Of a stretch of 29,184 nucleotides of DNA, positions 9,180 through 17,237 are shown in pieces. Where the stretch lies: IMG/VR virus record IMGVR_UViG_3300008219_003613, positions 1 to 29,184 of that record; one strand, 5' to 3'. Position numbers and translations under genes: made by a program. This stretch comes from a virus. Each line of letters opens with the position of its first letter. Position 1 is the first letter of the stretch. The notes under the pieces are model-generated. The model did not search any database. It was given only the letters and a program-made list of their open reading frames with translations, and was not told the origin of the DNA.

Positions 9180-10908
9180 GAATCTTGATCTTTTAAAGAC
9201 TGAGATTTTAAACAGCCATGATGATTATGTGGCGGTGGACACTGAGACTTCGGGATTAAATTGGACAGTAGACAGGGCGTTCGGGGTAGCATTTGCCTGG
9301 GATGACCGATCTACCTTTATTAGAAACTCTACGTTTGGCGTAGAGAAGATAGGCATTCTCCTCAGGGATCTTTTTGCCTGTGATGGCAAGACTTTCGTCT
9401 ATCACAATGCAGAATTCGATTTGCATATGATACGGGAAACTTACGGTGTTGCTCCCTCCAAGAATGTTATTGATACGCTACGTGTTTCCCATTTGCTCAA
9501 CTCTTCTACCAGCAATGCCTTGAAGACGTGGGGAGAGGAGAACTACGGCATTGCAGCTACATATCACGAAGATTTGGTATCTGAGTATTTGAAGCAGTAC
9601 AAATTAAAGAGTTATGAGCATGTTCCTGCGGAGGTGATGGATCCATATGCAGCGAATGACACTGTTTTAACGAAAGCTCTTGCCTATAAATATGTACCTG
9701 TAGTGAAGAAACAAGCTGGAAGATTATTTGATCTGGAAATGAAGTTGATCCCTGTGGTAATGGATATGGAACGAGAGGGTATCCTGATTGACCAGGAGTA
9801 CATACAGGAGCTACAACAACGGGTTGTAGACCGTCAGAGAGGTCTGACCGATCAAATATATAAGGTAATTGGAAAACCTATAGATATAGGGTCTAGCAAG
9901 CAGCTAGGGAATTATTTCTATGATCGTTTGAATATAGGTAAATCAATCGATAAAAAGAATAATAAAAGTGTCTTTATCACAGAAAAAGGGAATTGGTCTA
10001 CAGGTGAGAAGGCTTTAAAGGCTATCAGGCATACTGAGGGGTCCGTGGTAGCTCAGTATTTGTTGAAATGGAGAGAGCTTGAAAAGGTAAATAATACTTA
10101 TTTACGTTCTTATCTTAGGCTTGTCCATAACGGTAGAATCCATGCTCGATGGAATGCATGCGGCACTATTACGGGGCGATTTTCTGGATCTAATCCAAAT
10201 CTTATGCAGGTTCCTAAGGATCCCAAGATTCGTAGAATATTCATTCCAGATGAATTGTTTATAGACATGGACTTCAGCCAGATTGAATTGAAATTGATGG
10301 CCCATGTTTCCAAGCAAGGCAGTATGATTGATGCTTTTGTTGCTGGACATGATATGCATTCTTATACTGCGGCTCAGATACTGAACAAGCCCATAGACCA
10401 GATAGACAAAGATAGCAATGAGAGGAAAGTAGCCAAGGCCATTAATTTTGGGGTTATTTATGGCATTGGAACGAAGGGTTTAGCCGATCTTGCGGAAATA
10501 CCAATGAGTTCAGCCAAAAGGTATTTGAATGTTTATTGGGATAGTTATCCGAGTATAAGATCATATTTTGATGAGCAAAAGGCATCTGCCGAAAAGAATG
10601 GGTATGTCCACACATTATTTGGTCGTAGGATTTCAGTGACCGACAGATTCCACGCTGCTCCGAATTATGTCATCCAGGGGACTGGGGGAGATATGATGAA
10701 GTTGAGCCTCTATAAGGCTTGGCTTTACGTGAAGAGTGTTGGTGGGTCTATACGGAACACTATCCACGATCAAATTTTATATGATGGGATGGATATCAAG
10801 CATGTGGAGCCTCTTCGAGAGATAATGCAGGATTATAGTTTTTCGATGCCTATAACAGTAGACGTTCAGACTTCCAAGAAAAGCTGGGGAGATTTATATG
10901 ACAACTAA
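9130..10908 (+). CDS. Family A DNA polymerase with 3'-5' exonuclease
   Basis: This 592-residue polymerase lacks the 5'-3' exonuclease domain of bacterial Pol I. Proofreading motifs: D37/E39 in VDTETSG, N93/D97 in YHNAEFD, and Y173/D177 in DPYAAND. Polymerase motifs: A, DFSQIEL with D381; B, R432-x3-K436-x3-F440-x3-Y444-G; C, IHDQ with H546 and D547. Motif C has Gln where the family nearly always has Glu (HDE). Phe at the O-helix position corresponding to F762 of E. coli Pol I predicts discrimination against dideoxynucleotides. ATG 9130 is chosen because AGGA (9120-9123) lies 6 nt upstream; an in-frame TTG at 9124 would have no usable spacing. It should be the main replicative polymerase of the phage. 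Confidence 0.92.
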   Translation: MTKDKNPIVSSKPYQVENLDLLKTEILNSHDDYVAVDTETSGLNWTVDRAFGVAFAWDDRSTFIRNSTFGVEKIGILLRDLFACDGKTFVYHNAEFDLHMIRETYGVAPSKNVIDTLRVSHLLNSSTSNALKTWGEENYGIAATYHEDLVSEYLKQYKLKSYEHVPAEVMDPYAANDTVLTKALAYKYVPVVKKQAGRLFDLEMKLIPVVMDMEREGILIDQEYIQELQQRVVDRQRGLTDQIYKVIGKPIDIGSSKQLGNYFYDRLNIGKSIDKKNNKSVFITEKGNWSTGEKALKAIRHTEGSVVAQYLLKWRELEKVNNTYLRSYLRLVHNGRIHARWNACGTITGRFSGSNPNLMQVPKDPKIRRIFIPDELFIDMDFSQIELKLMAHVSKQGSMIDAFVAGHDMHSYTAAQILNKPIDQIDKDSNERKVAKAINFGVIYGIGTKGLADLAEIPMSSAKRYLNVYWDSYPSIRSYFDEQKASAEKNGYVHTLFGRRISVTDRFHAAPNYVIQGTGGDMMKLSLYKAWLYVKSVGGSIRNTIHDQILYDGMDIKHVEPLREIMQDYSFSMPITVDVQTSKKSWGDLYDN

Positions 10909-11854
10909 GAATAAAACAGGTATTCAGGATATAGTTAAAGTAATCAATAAAAAGCTGAAGACAAATATATCTATAGGGGACTCTGAATCCCTAGAGATTA
11001 AGCGTATAGAGACTGGTATCCCTCCCTTTGATCAAATGTTGGGTGGGGGAATTCCTCGACAATCGGTAACTGAATTTTTTGGGTATCATGGTAGTGGCAA
11101 GACATACATAGCTCAACGAATAATGGCCTATGCACAGTCTCAGGGGCTTCGGTGTGGTTTTGTTGATGCAGAATGGGCTTTTGAGCCTATATGGGCTGAG
11201 ACAATAGGTCTAAAAACCGAAGAATTAATTGTTTCCAGACCTCACACAGGAGAATCTGCTTTAGATATCTTGCTGGCTCTTTGTGAGAGTGGATTGGATT
11301 TGGTAGTTTTAGATTCCATCGCTGCTCTTCTCCCTACGGCTGAGGCTGAGGGGAGTATGGAAGATATGCAGATGGGTCTTCATGCACGTTTGATGAATAA
11401 GATATTTCGAAAACTTCCTATAGCTATGAGTGCTACAACTCCAGGCACTGCCGTAATCATGATCAATCAGATTAGGGCGGGATTGGGAGGATACATAACT
11501 AAAGAATCATTGCCGGGGGGCAAAGGGCAAGAGTTCTTTAGTAGAATTATGGTACGTATGGCGAAGGGTGAGTCTATAGGAGACAGGGGATTCTACATTA
11601 AGATGAGAACTCCCAAGAATAAAACTTTTAAGCCCCTGCAGGAATGTTTGGTTCCTTTTTATTATGATGGTCAACAAAATCCCACATACGAGTTATTCTC
11701 TACGGCTCTTGATTTGGGGGTTATAGAGCGTAGAGGGGCCACGTATACTTTTAATGGGATTAAGGCTATAGGTAAGGATAACTTTGTTTCCTCTATGAAA
11801 GATAACAAAGATTTGTATGAAGAAATTAAAACACTGGTAAGGAGTAAGGTATGA
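10898..11854 (+). CDS. RecA/UvsX-family recombinase
   Basis: This 318-residue protein is a RecA-fold ATPase for strand exchange in recombination and recombination-dependent replication. After a short N-terminal region, a GIPPFDQMLGGGIPR segment leads to Walker A GYHGSGKT (62-69, with K68). Walker B is LVVLDS with D139, and MINQIR (about 188-193) matches the region after loop 1. GG-x-G following TKESLP fits the L2 region. It is slightly shorter than cellular RecA (about 350) and lacks a clear C-terminal domain. The ATG lies 11 nt inside the polymerase end, after GGGGAGA, so both are co-translated. It also ends in an ATGA overlap with the next gene. Confidence 0.88.
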   Translation: MTTKNKTGIQDIVKVINKKLKTNISIGDSESLEIKRIETGIPPFDQMLGGGIPRQSVTEFFGYHGSGKTYIAQRIMAYAQSQGLRCGFVDAEWAFEPIWAETIGLKTEELIVSRPHTGESALDILLALCESGLDLVVLDSIAALLPTAEAEGSMEDMQMGLHARLMNKIFRKLPIAMSATTPGTAVIMINQIRAGLGGYITKESLPGGKGQEFFSRIMVRMAKGESIGDRGFYIKMRTPKNKTFKPLQECLVPFYYDGQQNPTYELFSTALDLGVIERRGATYTFNGIKAIGKDNFVSSMKDNKDLYEEIKTLVRSKV

Positions 11855-12327
11855 CTACTGAGAGGGATGTTGCGAGTTTAGCTGAGGATATTCAGACCAT
11901 GGTGGGATCCTATACCTCTTTCATGGAGGGTATCGCATTACAGGATTCAGAACTAGCCTGGGAATTAGCCGAGAAGTATGCCGATAGATTGAGAGACATG
12001 ACACGGGAGGCTTTTGCTGATCTTGCATCGGAAGCTAGTGAGGGTCTTAGGAAGCCAGCCAAGAAGAAGCGTAGGAAGAAGGCATCAAAAGTCTCTGAGG
12101 TAGCTCCAGTCGATACTTCCAATGCAGTCCCTATGGGGGCTGAGGAATTGCCAGAGAACCCAGGTTCTTTGCTTTCCCAGATACAGGATCCCGATCAAGT
12201 TGATTTAGCTCTAGATAGGTCTATGCGGGAGCAGACTATAACTGAGCGATCCGAGGGCAGGGAACCTCCTAGTACTTTCAATCGTAATAATCCAACTATG
12301 AAACGTATACCTAACAGTGAGAGATGA
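11851..12327 (+). CDS. Unknown helical protein with a basic patch
   Basis: This 158-residue gene is coupled to recA by an ATGA overlap. The N-terminal 65 residues are acidic and helical. A very basic patch, KPAKKKRRKKASK, follows at about 68-80 and could bind nucleic acid. The C-terminal half is Pro-, Glu- and Asn-rich and probably disordered. No family was recognised. It lies between the recombinase and a nuclease gene, so a recombination accessory role is reasonable but unproven. Confidence 0.7.
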   Translation: MTTERDVASLAEDIQTMVGSYTSFMEGIALQDSELAWELAEKYADRLRDMTREAFADLASEASEGLRKPAKKKRRKKASKVSEVAPVDTSNAVPMGAEELPENPGSLLSQIQDPDQVDLALDRSMREQTITERSEGREPPSTFNRNNPTMKRIPNSER

Positions 12328-12634
12328 TGCTTTTAAGACTGATACTAAGCATCAGCTACTCATAAATAAGTGGATAGAAGAGCTTGGTATAGGAACAGTC
12401 ATTGAGCAGCCGTTTGGTGCTTATTCTGTGGACATATTTATTCCAGATTTAAATCTAGGGATAGAAGTGGATGGTCCTTATCACCTGAAGAAACGTGATT
12501 TAAAACGGGATGAATATCTAAAACAGGCACATGGTGTTGATATCTGGAGAATCCCCATCAAAAAGATGGGGGCCGGGTATAAAGATAAATTTTTATCTAG
12601 ACTAATGATTAGAGTAGAGGAGTTGGATAGCTAA
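12317..12634 (+). CDS. VSR/DUF559-type small endonuclease
   Basis: At 105 residues this has the core of the very-short-patch-repair/DUF559 branch of the PD-(D/E)XK nucleases: an aspartate in YSVDIFIPDL (D39), then GIEVDGPYH with E50, D52 and H56, then basic residues and a VDIWRI strand. In this fold the D and the E-x-D/H residues hold the catalytic metal. The start is GTG 12317, overlapping the previous gene by 11 nt; its Shine-Dalgarno is weak but no better in-frame start precedes the conserved part. Placed between recA and a Cas4-like nuclease, it probably acts in DNA repair, recombination or host DNA processing. It could also be a homing-type nuclease remnant, but it looks intact. Confidence 0.7.
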   Translation: MRDDAFKTDTKHQLLINKWIEELGIGTVIEQPFGAYSVDIFIPDLNLGIEVDGPYHLKKRDLKRDEYLKQAHGVDIWRIPIKKMGAGYKDKFLSRLMIRVEELDS

Positions 12635-13318
12635 ATGCCTTTAATAGATAGTGTTTCAAATTTTCAAAAACATTGGTTAGAGCGAACTTTTGATGAGTAT
12701 GATCAGACAACTCAAAGAGAGCCGAAGAAGAGAGATTATTTTACTCCGTCGAATGCCCATTGGTGTCCCAGAGCTATTTGGTATCACTCTATGGGGTATG
12801 AACAAGATCCTATTGAGGCCAACTCTCTGAGACGTATGGGAGTTGGGACTGTTTATCATGAGTTCCTCCAGGAGAAGCTAAAAAAAGCTGGAGTACTTGT
12901 GAGTATGGAGGAAGAGGTCACCTGGGATGATCCTAAGATCGTTGGTCACTATGATGGGATTATAAAAAATCCTGAGACTGATGAAGATTTTCTGTTGGAG
13001 ATAAAGAGTAGATCGGATAATAAAAGAGCGGTGAATTACTTACCTCGTGCAGAACATATTCTTCAGTGGAATCTGTATTCTGCCATGACTAAAGTTGTTA
13101 AGGGGATCATTTTCTACATCAATAAAAATACTCAGGAATATAATATCTATGAGACTCAAAGGAACGATCAAATCATAAGTAAGGTGTTTAAGAAGTTGAG
13201 GAAAATACGAGACTATGTGAGTCGTGGTGAAATAGTACCTTACCAGCCCAAGGAAAATCACGATTGGTGCAATTTTAAAACTACATGTGAAAGAGATTTT
13301 TTTATAAAGGGGAAGTAG
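12635..13318 (+). CDS. Cas4/RecB-like PD-(D/E)XK nuclease
   Basis: This 227-residue protein shows the RecB nuclease signature: H75 in GVGTVYHEF, D107 in VGHYDG, E122-I-K124, and Q144-x3-Y148 (the QxxxY motif of RecB and Cas4). Cysteines at 44, 212 and 218 sit where Cas4 and AddB relatives hold an iron-sulphur cluster (one N-terminal and a C-terminal group). Only three were found, so the cluster may be incomplete or absent. The likely job is an exonuclease producing single strands for the upstream RecA-type recombinase. ATG 12635 follows the previous stop directly, with AGGAG 13 nt upstream. No Cas genes or CRISPR repeats are nearby, so a phage recombination exonuclease is favoured over an adaptation role. 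Confidence 0.8.
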   Translation: MPLIDSVSNFQKHWLERTFDEYDQTTQREPKKRDYFTPSNAHWCPRAIWYHSMGYEQDPIEANSLRRMGVGTVYHEFLQEKLKKAGVLVSMEEEVTWDDPKIVGHYDGIIKNPETDEDFLLEIKSRSDNKRAVNYLPRAEHILQWNLYSAMTKVVKGIIFYINKNTQEYNIYETQRNDQIISKVFKKLRKIRDYVSRGEIVPYQPKENHDWCNFKTTCERDFFIKGK

Positions 13319-13795
13319 ATGAATCTGGATACTTTGCAGGTAAAGGCAAAGGAAATAGGACAGGGGCTGGAGAATTTTCCAGAACCTAGTATTCCCCTAG
13401 ACGGGGATTCGTATGAGTTCCCTAATAATGCCGATAATTTGAGTGATGAACAACTTGATTCATGGTTGATGTTTTTTGGAGCTTGGCGTGGATATGTCAT
13501 CAATCAAATTGCTCAGAGGGACGGTGAGGTCAGTTTATTGGGGGAGGGATTTGATTTGATGATGTCTTCTAAGTCTGCTGATCTTGAGGCTGTAGCTACT
13601 AAACGACTTCTTAAAGAATCCTTACGAGGAACTATACTCAATGAGAATTCAGACTTATTGAATTTGAGTAAAAAGATAATGGTTCTCAAGGCCGAATTAA
13701 AGGTTTTAAAGGGTCGTTTGAGCTTGTATGATGTTCAATTTGAAGCTATTTCTAGGGTCATTACTCGTCGTGGGCAGGAACGTCAAAGGGCATGA
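13319..13795 (+). CDS. Unknown helical protein between nuclease and resolvase
   Basis: This 158-residue protein starts one base after the nuclease stop and ends in an ATGA overlap with the resolvase gene. A DEQLDSWLMFFGAWRGYVIN segment (about 43-62) is followed by long charged helices, probably a coiled coil from about 105 to 150. Similar helical proteins often sit beside Cas4-like and RuvC-like genes in phages, as far as I recall, but no function is known to me. Co-translation with the two nucleases suggests it works with them in recombination. Confidence 0.72.
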   Translation: MNLDTLQVKAKEIGQGLENFPEPSIPLDGDSYEFPNNADNLSDEQLDSWLMFFGAWRGYVINQIAQRDGEVSLLGEGFDLMMSSKSADLEAVATKRLLKESLRGTILNENSDLLNLSKKIMVLKAELKVLKGRLSLYDVQFEAISRVITRRGQERQRA

Positions 13796-14262
13796 AGAGA
13801 GTTTACGGTATAGATATTTCCACCTCAAAAATAGCCGTTGCACGTCTAGTCGATAGTGATTTTGATGTGATAGAATTCCGAGCACGATCACGGTCTTGGG
13901 AAACAAGACTAGCTCAATTATATAAAGAGTTCTTCTCTTACGTAGAGAAGGAAATAACCTCGGATGACTTCGTGTGTGTTGAAGATATACCGATGGTTCA
14001 GAATAGAAAAGGTTTGATTAAGTTAGTCCATGTTTTGGCTATGTGTCGTGTTGTTTTCTTTCATCACGACATAGATTGTTTCCCGGTTAATGTGAGCACG
14101 TGGAAAAAGGATGTCGTGGGAGATGGTAGGGCAGATAAAGACAAGATTAAAATGATGGCGTTGCAGATTTTTGGTAAGAGCATTGGAAAGTATTCTCAAG
14201 ATTCTATTGATGCTCTTATGATTGCTAAGTGGGGCCAATTGCGTTTTAACTCGATAGGGTAA
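13792..14262 (+). CDS. RuvC-like Holliday junction resolvase
   Basis: The 156-residue protein has an RNase H fold with a RuvC-type acidic tetrad at nearly the same spacing as E. coli RuvC: D8 in YGIDIS, E64 in VCVEDIP, and D137 with D140 in QDSIDALMIA. It would cut branched recombination intermediates before packaging. NVSTWKKDVVG (about 100-110) matches the conserved region before the last motif. The gene overlaps its upstream neighbour by ATGA and is the last of the recombination group. The ribonucleotide reductase gene follows after 21 nt. Confidence 0.85.
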   Translation: MKRVYGIDISTSKIAVARLVDSDFDVIEFRARSRSWETRLAQLYKEFFSYVEKEITSDDFVCVEDIPMVQNRKGLIKLVHVLAMCRVVFFHHDIDCFPVNVSTWKKDVVGDGRADKDKIKMMALQIFGKSIGKYSQDSIDALMIAKWGQLRFNSIG

Positions 14263-14283
14263 AATTTTAAAGGAGAGGGTGAA

Positions 14284-16593
14284 ATGACTGTTGGTACTAC
14301 TGGCAATTTTACGGAGAATGCGGTTTCGGTATTGGAGAAAAGATATCTTCTTAAAGACGGTGAGGAGACGGAGTCTCCAGAGAAAATGTTTTCACGTGTA
14401 TCAAAATGTCTATCTGAGGTAGAGAGTAATTATCGTGTATCAGGCAAGGAGATACGTGAATTAGAGAAGTCATTCTTCGAATTAATGTGGAGTTTGGATT
14501 TTGTGCCGAACTCCCCTACGTTGATGAACGCTGGTACAGGCCAAGGTACTTTGAGTGCTTGCTATGTTTTGGACATAGATGATTCCATGGAGGGCATCAC
14601 TACTACTATCAAGGATCAGGCTTTTATTGAAAAGTTTGGTGGTGGAGTTGGGTTTGCTTTGAGCGGCATTCGGCCTAAAGGTAGACCAATTACTACCACC
14701 CAGGGGGCTGCTTGTGGACCCATAGCCGTTCTTCGTGTTCTTTCTGAAGTAGGCAATCTTATCACCCAGGGGGGTAAACGTGCTGGTGCCCATATGGCTA
14801 TCATGAGTGTTTACCATCCAGATATAGAAGAGTTTATAACTTGTAAGAATGTTGAAGGCCGTATAGATAATTTCAACATATCCGTTGGGGCTGATTCGAA
14901 TTTCATGGAAGCAGTGAAGAATGATCAATATATAAACTTTACCTGGCCTCTAGATAAGAATAGATATTATGAGGATCAGCTTGATGCTGATCGTAAACAA
15001 CCGGGAAAATCTATGAAGGCTCGTGATTTATTCAACAAGATTGTTTCTGGTGCCTGGAAAAATGGAGAACCGGGCATGGTCTGGTTAGATAGGATTAACG
15101 AAGACAATACTACTCCACAGATTGGCAGAATAAATGCCACTAATCCTTGTGGGGAGCAGCCTCTTTTATCTGGGGAATCTTGCAACTTAGGGAGTATTAA
15201 TTTAGGAAATTTCTATTTAGAAAATGAGGGAGGTTCTTATGGTTTTGATAGTAGTAGATTCGATGAAACTGTAAAGCTCAGTGTTCGTCTACTAGATAAT
15301 GTGGTTGATGCTAATAATCATCCCACCGATAAGACTCGTGAGATGAACAAGCTTACTCGAAAGATAGGTCTGGGAGTTATGGGGTGGGCTGATTTACTTA
15401 CTAAGTTGGGAATTCCATATGATTCAGAAGAGGCTCTTGAACTCGGAAATTTGATTGCTAGCAATCTTAAAGATACTGCTGACAAGGAAAGTTCTCGTTT
15501 GGGTAAATTAAAGGGCAATTTCCCCGCTTTTGATGAATCTACACTGAATAAGAAGAATGGGGGCAAATGGGATTATATGAGAAATGCCTGGAGGCTTTCC
15601 ATTGCCCCTACTGGAACCATAAGTATGATTGCTGATGCTTCATCAGGTATAGAGCCTCATTTTTCTCTTTCCTATAAGAAGCACAATATGTCTTCTCAGC
15701 TTGAAAATACAGAGTTATATTATATAAATAAATATTTATTAGATTATGTACCTGACGGGTTGGATGTAGATAAATATCTTGGATCGGGTAAGGCATTGAT
15801 TGATTTTGTTCCAAATGATAGAAAAAATCATTTTCGCACTTCTAATGATATTACTCCTGAATGGCATGTAAAAATGCAGTCAATTTGGCAGCATCATGTT
15901 GATAGTGGGATCTCCAAGACTATAAATATGCCTTTTGAGTCCTCTGAGGAGGACGTAGACAAGGCGTATAGATTAGCTTGGTCTTCTGGGTGTAAGGGCA
16001 TCACTGTCTACCGAAATGGATCTAGACAGAAAGAGGTACTTGTATCTACAGAGCTTAATATAGGTGCGTCGGATACAGATGGGCTTTTGCCTATTCAAGT
16101 ATCGGTTAATTTTGATAGACCTGAGGTTTTGGATGGTCAGACTTGGAAAGTACCTACAGGGCATGGAAATATGTACGTCAATTTAAGTTTCCATGAGAAT
16201 AGACTTGTGGAGTTATTCGCTAATGTAGGGAAGAGTGGGGCCAGCACAAATGCACAGATAGAGGCTTTGGGTAGAGTAATCTCTACGGCGTTACAGCATG
16301 GTGTACCTGCCCCTGATTTAGCTAAGCAGTTGAGAGGAATTAATTCAGATAAACCTGTATATCATAAAGGCAGATTGATACGATCCACGCCTGACGCAAT
16401 TGCTTGGGTACTTGATCAGGTGTCTGATAAGGTTCAAAGCAGCACTGATGTTCAACATAGTTTCCAAGAGAGTGTAGAGCCTATTTTTATGTCGGAGGAT
16501 AGGGTGGAGTGTCCAGATTGCGATAGCGATTCTATGGTGCAGGAAGAAGGTTGCATGAAATGCTATTCATGTGGATATTCTGCTTGTAATTGA
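14284..16593 (+). CDS. nrdJ: Adenosylcobalamin-dependent (class II) ribonucleotide reductase
   Basis: The 769-residue enzyme reduces ribonucleotides to deoxyribonucleotides for phage DNA synthesis. Key residues: C93 in LSACYVLDIDD (redox pair), N287-P-C289-G-E291 with the thiyl-radical Cys and catalytic Glu, and C300 in ESCNLGSINL, 11 residues later, the spacing typical of class II. SIAPTGTIS matches the substrate phosphate-binding loop. The last 30 residues carry a Cys-rich tail (CPDC ... CMKCYSCGYSAC) as in NrdJ proteins, which shuttles electrons from thioredoxin or glutaredoxin. No small (beta) subunit is nearby, consistent with B12 use. Start: ATG with AAGGAGAGG (14270-14278) 5 nt upstream. 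The glutaredoxin at 17237 is its likely reductant. Confidence 0.92.
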   Translation: MTVGTTGNFTENAVSVLEKRYLLKDGEETESPEKMFSRVSKCLSEVESNYRVSGKEIRELEKSFFELMWSLDFVPNSPTLMNAGTGQGTLSACYVLDIDDSMEGITTTIKDQAFIEKFGGGVGFALSGIRPKGRPITTTQGAACGPIAVLRVLSEVGNLITQGGKRAGAHMAIMSVYHPDIEEFITCKNVEGRIDNFNISVGADSNFMEAVKNDQYINFTWPLDKNRYYEDQLDADRKQPGKSMKARDLFNKIVSGAWKNGEPGMVWLDRINEDNTTPQIGRINATNPCGEQPLLSGESCNLGSINLGNFYLENEGGSYGFDSSRFDETVKLSVRLLDNVVDANNHPTDKTREMNKLTRKIGLGVMGWADLLTKLGIPYDSEEALELGNLIASNLKDTADKESSRLGKLKGNFPAFDESTLNKKNGGKWDYMRNAWRLSIAPTGTISMIADASSGIEPHFSLSYKKHNMSSQLENTELYYINKYLLDYVPDGLDVDKYLGSGKALIDFVPNDRKNHFRTSNDITPEWHVKMQSIWQHHVDSGISKTINMPFESSEEDVDKAYRLAWSSGCKGITVYRNGSRQKEVLVSTELNIGASDTDGLLPIQVSVNFDRPEVLDGQTWKVPTGHGNMYVNLSFHENRLVELFANVGKSGASTNAQIEALGRVISTALQHGVPAPDLAKQLRGINSDKPVYHKGRLIRSTPDAIAWVLDQVSDKVQSSTDVQHSFQESVEPIFMSEDRVECPDCDSDSMVQEEGCMKCYSCGYSACN

Positions 16594-16594
16594 T

Positions 16595-16798
16595 ATGTTA
16601 AGAAATAAAAAAGCTTCAGTTGCCGTTAGTAGTGCTATAGTAGTAGTTATGGTTGCGGCAGCGGGATATTGCATTGCTAAAAGGTTAGATGGTTGGAATA
16701 AGTCTAAAGATGAATTAGGAGCTATACCGTGGGATGTGCCAAAAGAGTACACGTCTTGGAAAACTTTTTTTAGGAATCCAAAAACAGGGCAGATCTAA
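16595..16798 (+). CDS. Small single-span membrane protein
   Basis: ATG 16595 starts one base after the reductase stop and gives 67 residues. A GTG at 16571 would add eight residues inside the reductase gene and is less likely. A short basic start (MLRNKK) precedes one transmembrane segment (about 7-28, with SAIVVVMVAAAGYCI). A polar region ending in FFRNPKTGQI follows. The positive N-terminus suggests the N-terminus lies inside and the tail outside. Function unknown; it lies between reductase and glutaredoxin genes. Confidence 0.6.
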   Translation: MLRNKKASVAVSSAIVVVMVAAAGYCIAKRLDGWNKSKDELGAIPWDVPKEYTSWKTFFRNPKTGQI

Positions 16799-16823
16799 AG
16801 CATCTATTTTAAGGGGTTAGACA

Positions 16824-17237
16824 ATGGGATTACTCAGTTCTATAACTAAACTTTTTCAGAAAGATCCCCCGGTAAGTGAGTGTTGTGTGGATGGGGTATG
16901 CGTCTGTTCGTCTGATGGAGATGATCTGGTTTCAGATGTTACTGTAGCTACCACCACTGCTACCTCGGCGGGTGTTGTTACGATTTCTACAGATACTGAT
17001 GTTCCTACTTCCACATCATCTACGCCCAGTACTGTAGAGTTTACGCCCCAATCTGTTGCTTCTGCTGATGAAATAAACATAGCACTGGAGACGGCTGCTG
17101 AGGCCGATAGGGAAGCAGCAGAGAATTATACTCCAACTCCTCCACCTGCTGCTCCACCAAAGAAGAAGAGAGCTAATGCTAAAAAAGCCAGTTCAAAATT
17201 GAATCGTAAATCAACTACTAGAAAGAAGAAGAGTTGA
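16824..17237 (+). CDS. Low-complexity protein with N-terminal Cys cluster and basic tail
   Basis: This 137-residue protein has AAGGGG upstream of its ATG. After an amphipathic start (GLLSSITKLF) comes a tight cysteine cluster, ECCVDGVCVC (residues 19-28), that could bind metal or form disulphides. Residues 30-75 are Thr-, Ser- and Val-rich, then a Pro stretch (TPTPPPAAPP) and a Lys/Arg-rich tail (PKKKRANAKK and RKKKS) that could bind nucleic acid. The family was not recognised. Its TGA stop overlaps the ATG of the glutaredoxin gene (TGATG), so the two are coupled. The Cys cluster next to a redox gene could make it a redox partner, but that is inference. Confidence 0.65.
   Translation: MGLLSSITKLFQKDPPVSECCVDGVCVCSSDGDDLVSDVTVATTTATSAGVVTISTDTDVPTSTSSTPSTVEFTPQSVASADEINIALETAAEADREAAENYTPTPPPAAPPKKKRANAKKASSKLNRKSTTRKKKS

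Noticed and set aside
12635-13318. CRISPR adaptation locus suggested by the Cas4-like protein
   Set aside because: No repeat-spacer array or other cas gene was seen; the neighbours are recombination genes.
16591-16608. Readthrough of the reductase stop TGA as a second selenocysteine
   Set aside because: The extension would add only U-Y-V-K-K before TAA. The Cys-rich tail of the reductase is already complete and no comparable hairpin was seen.
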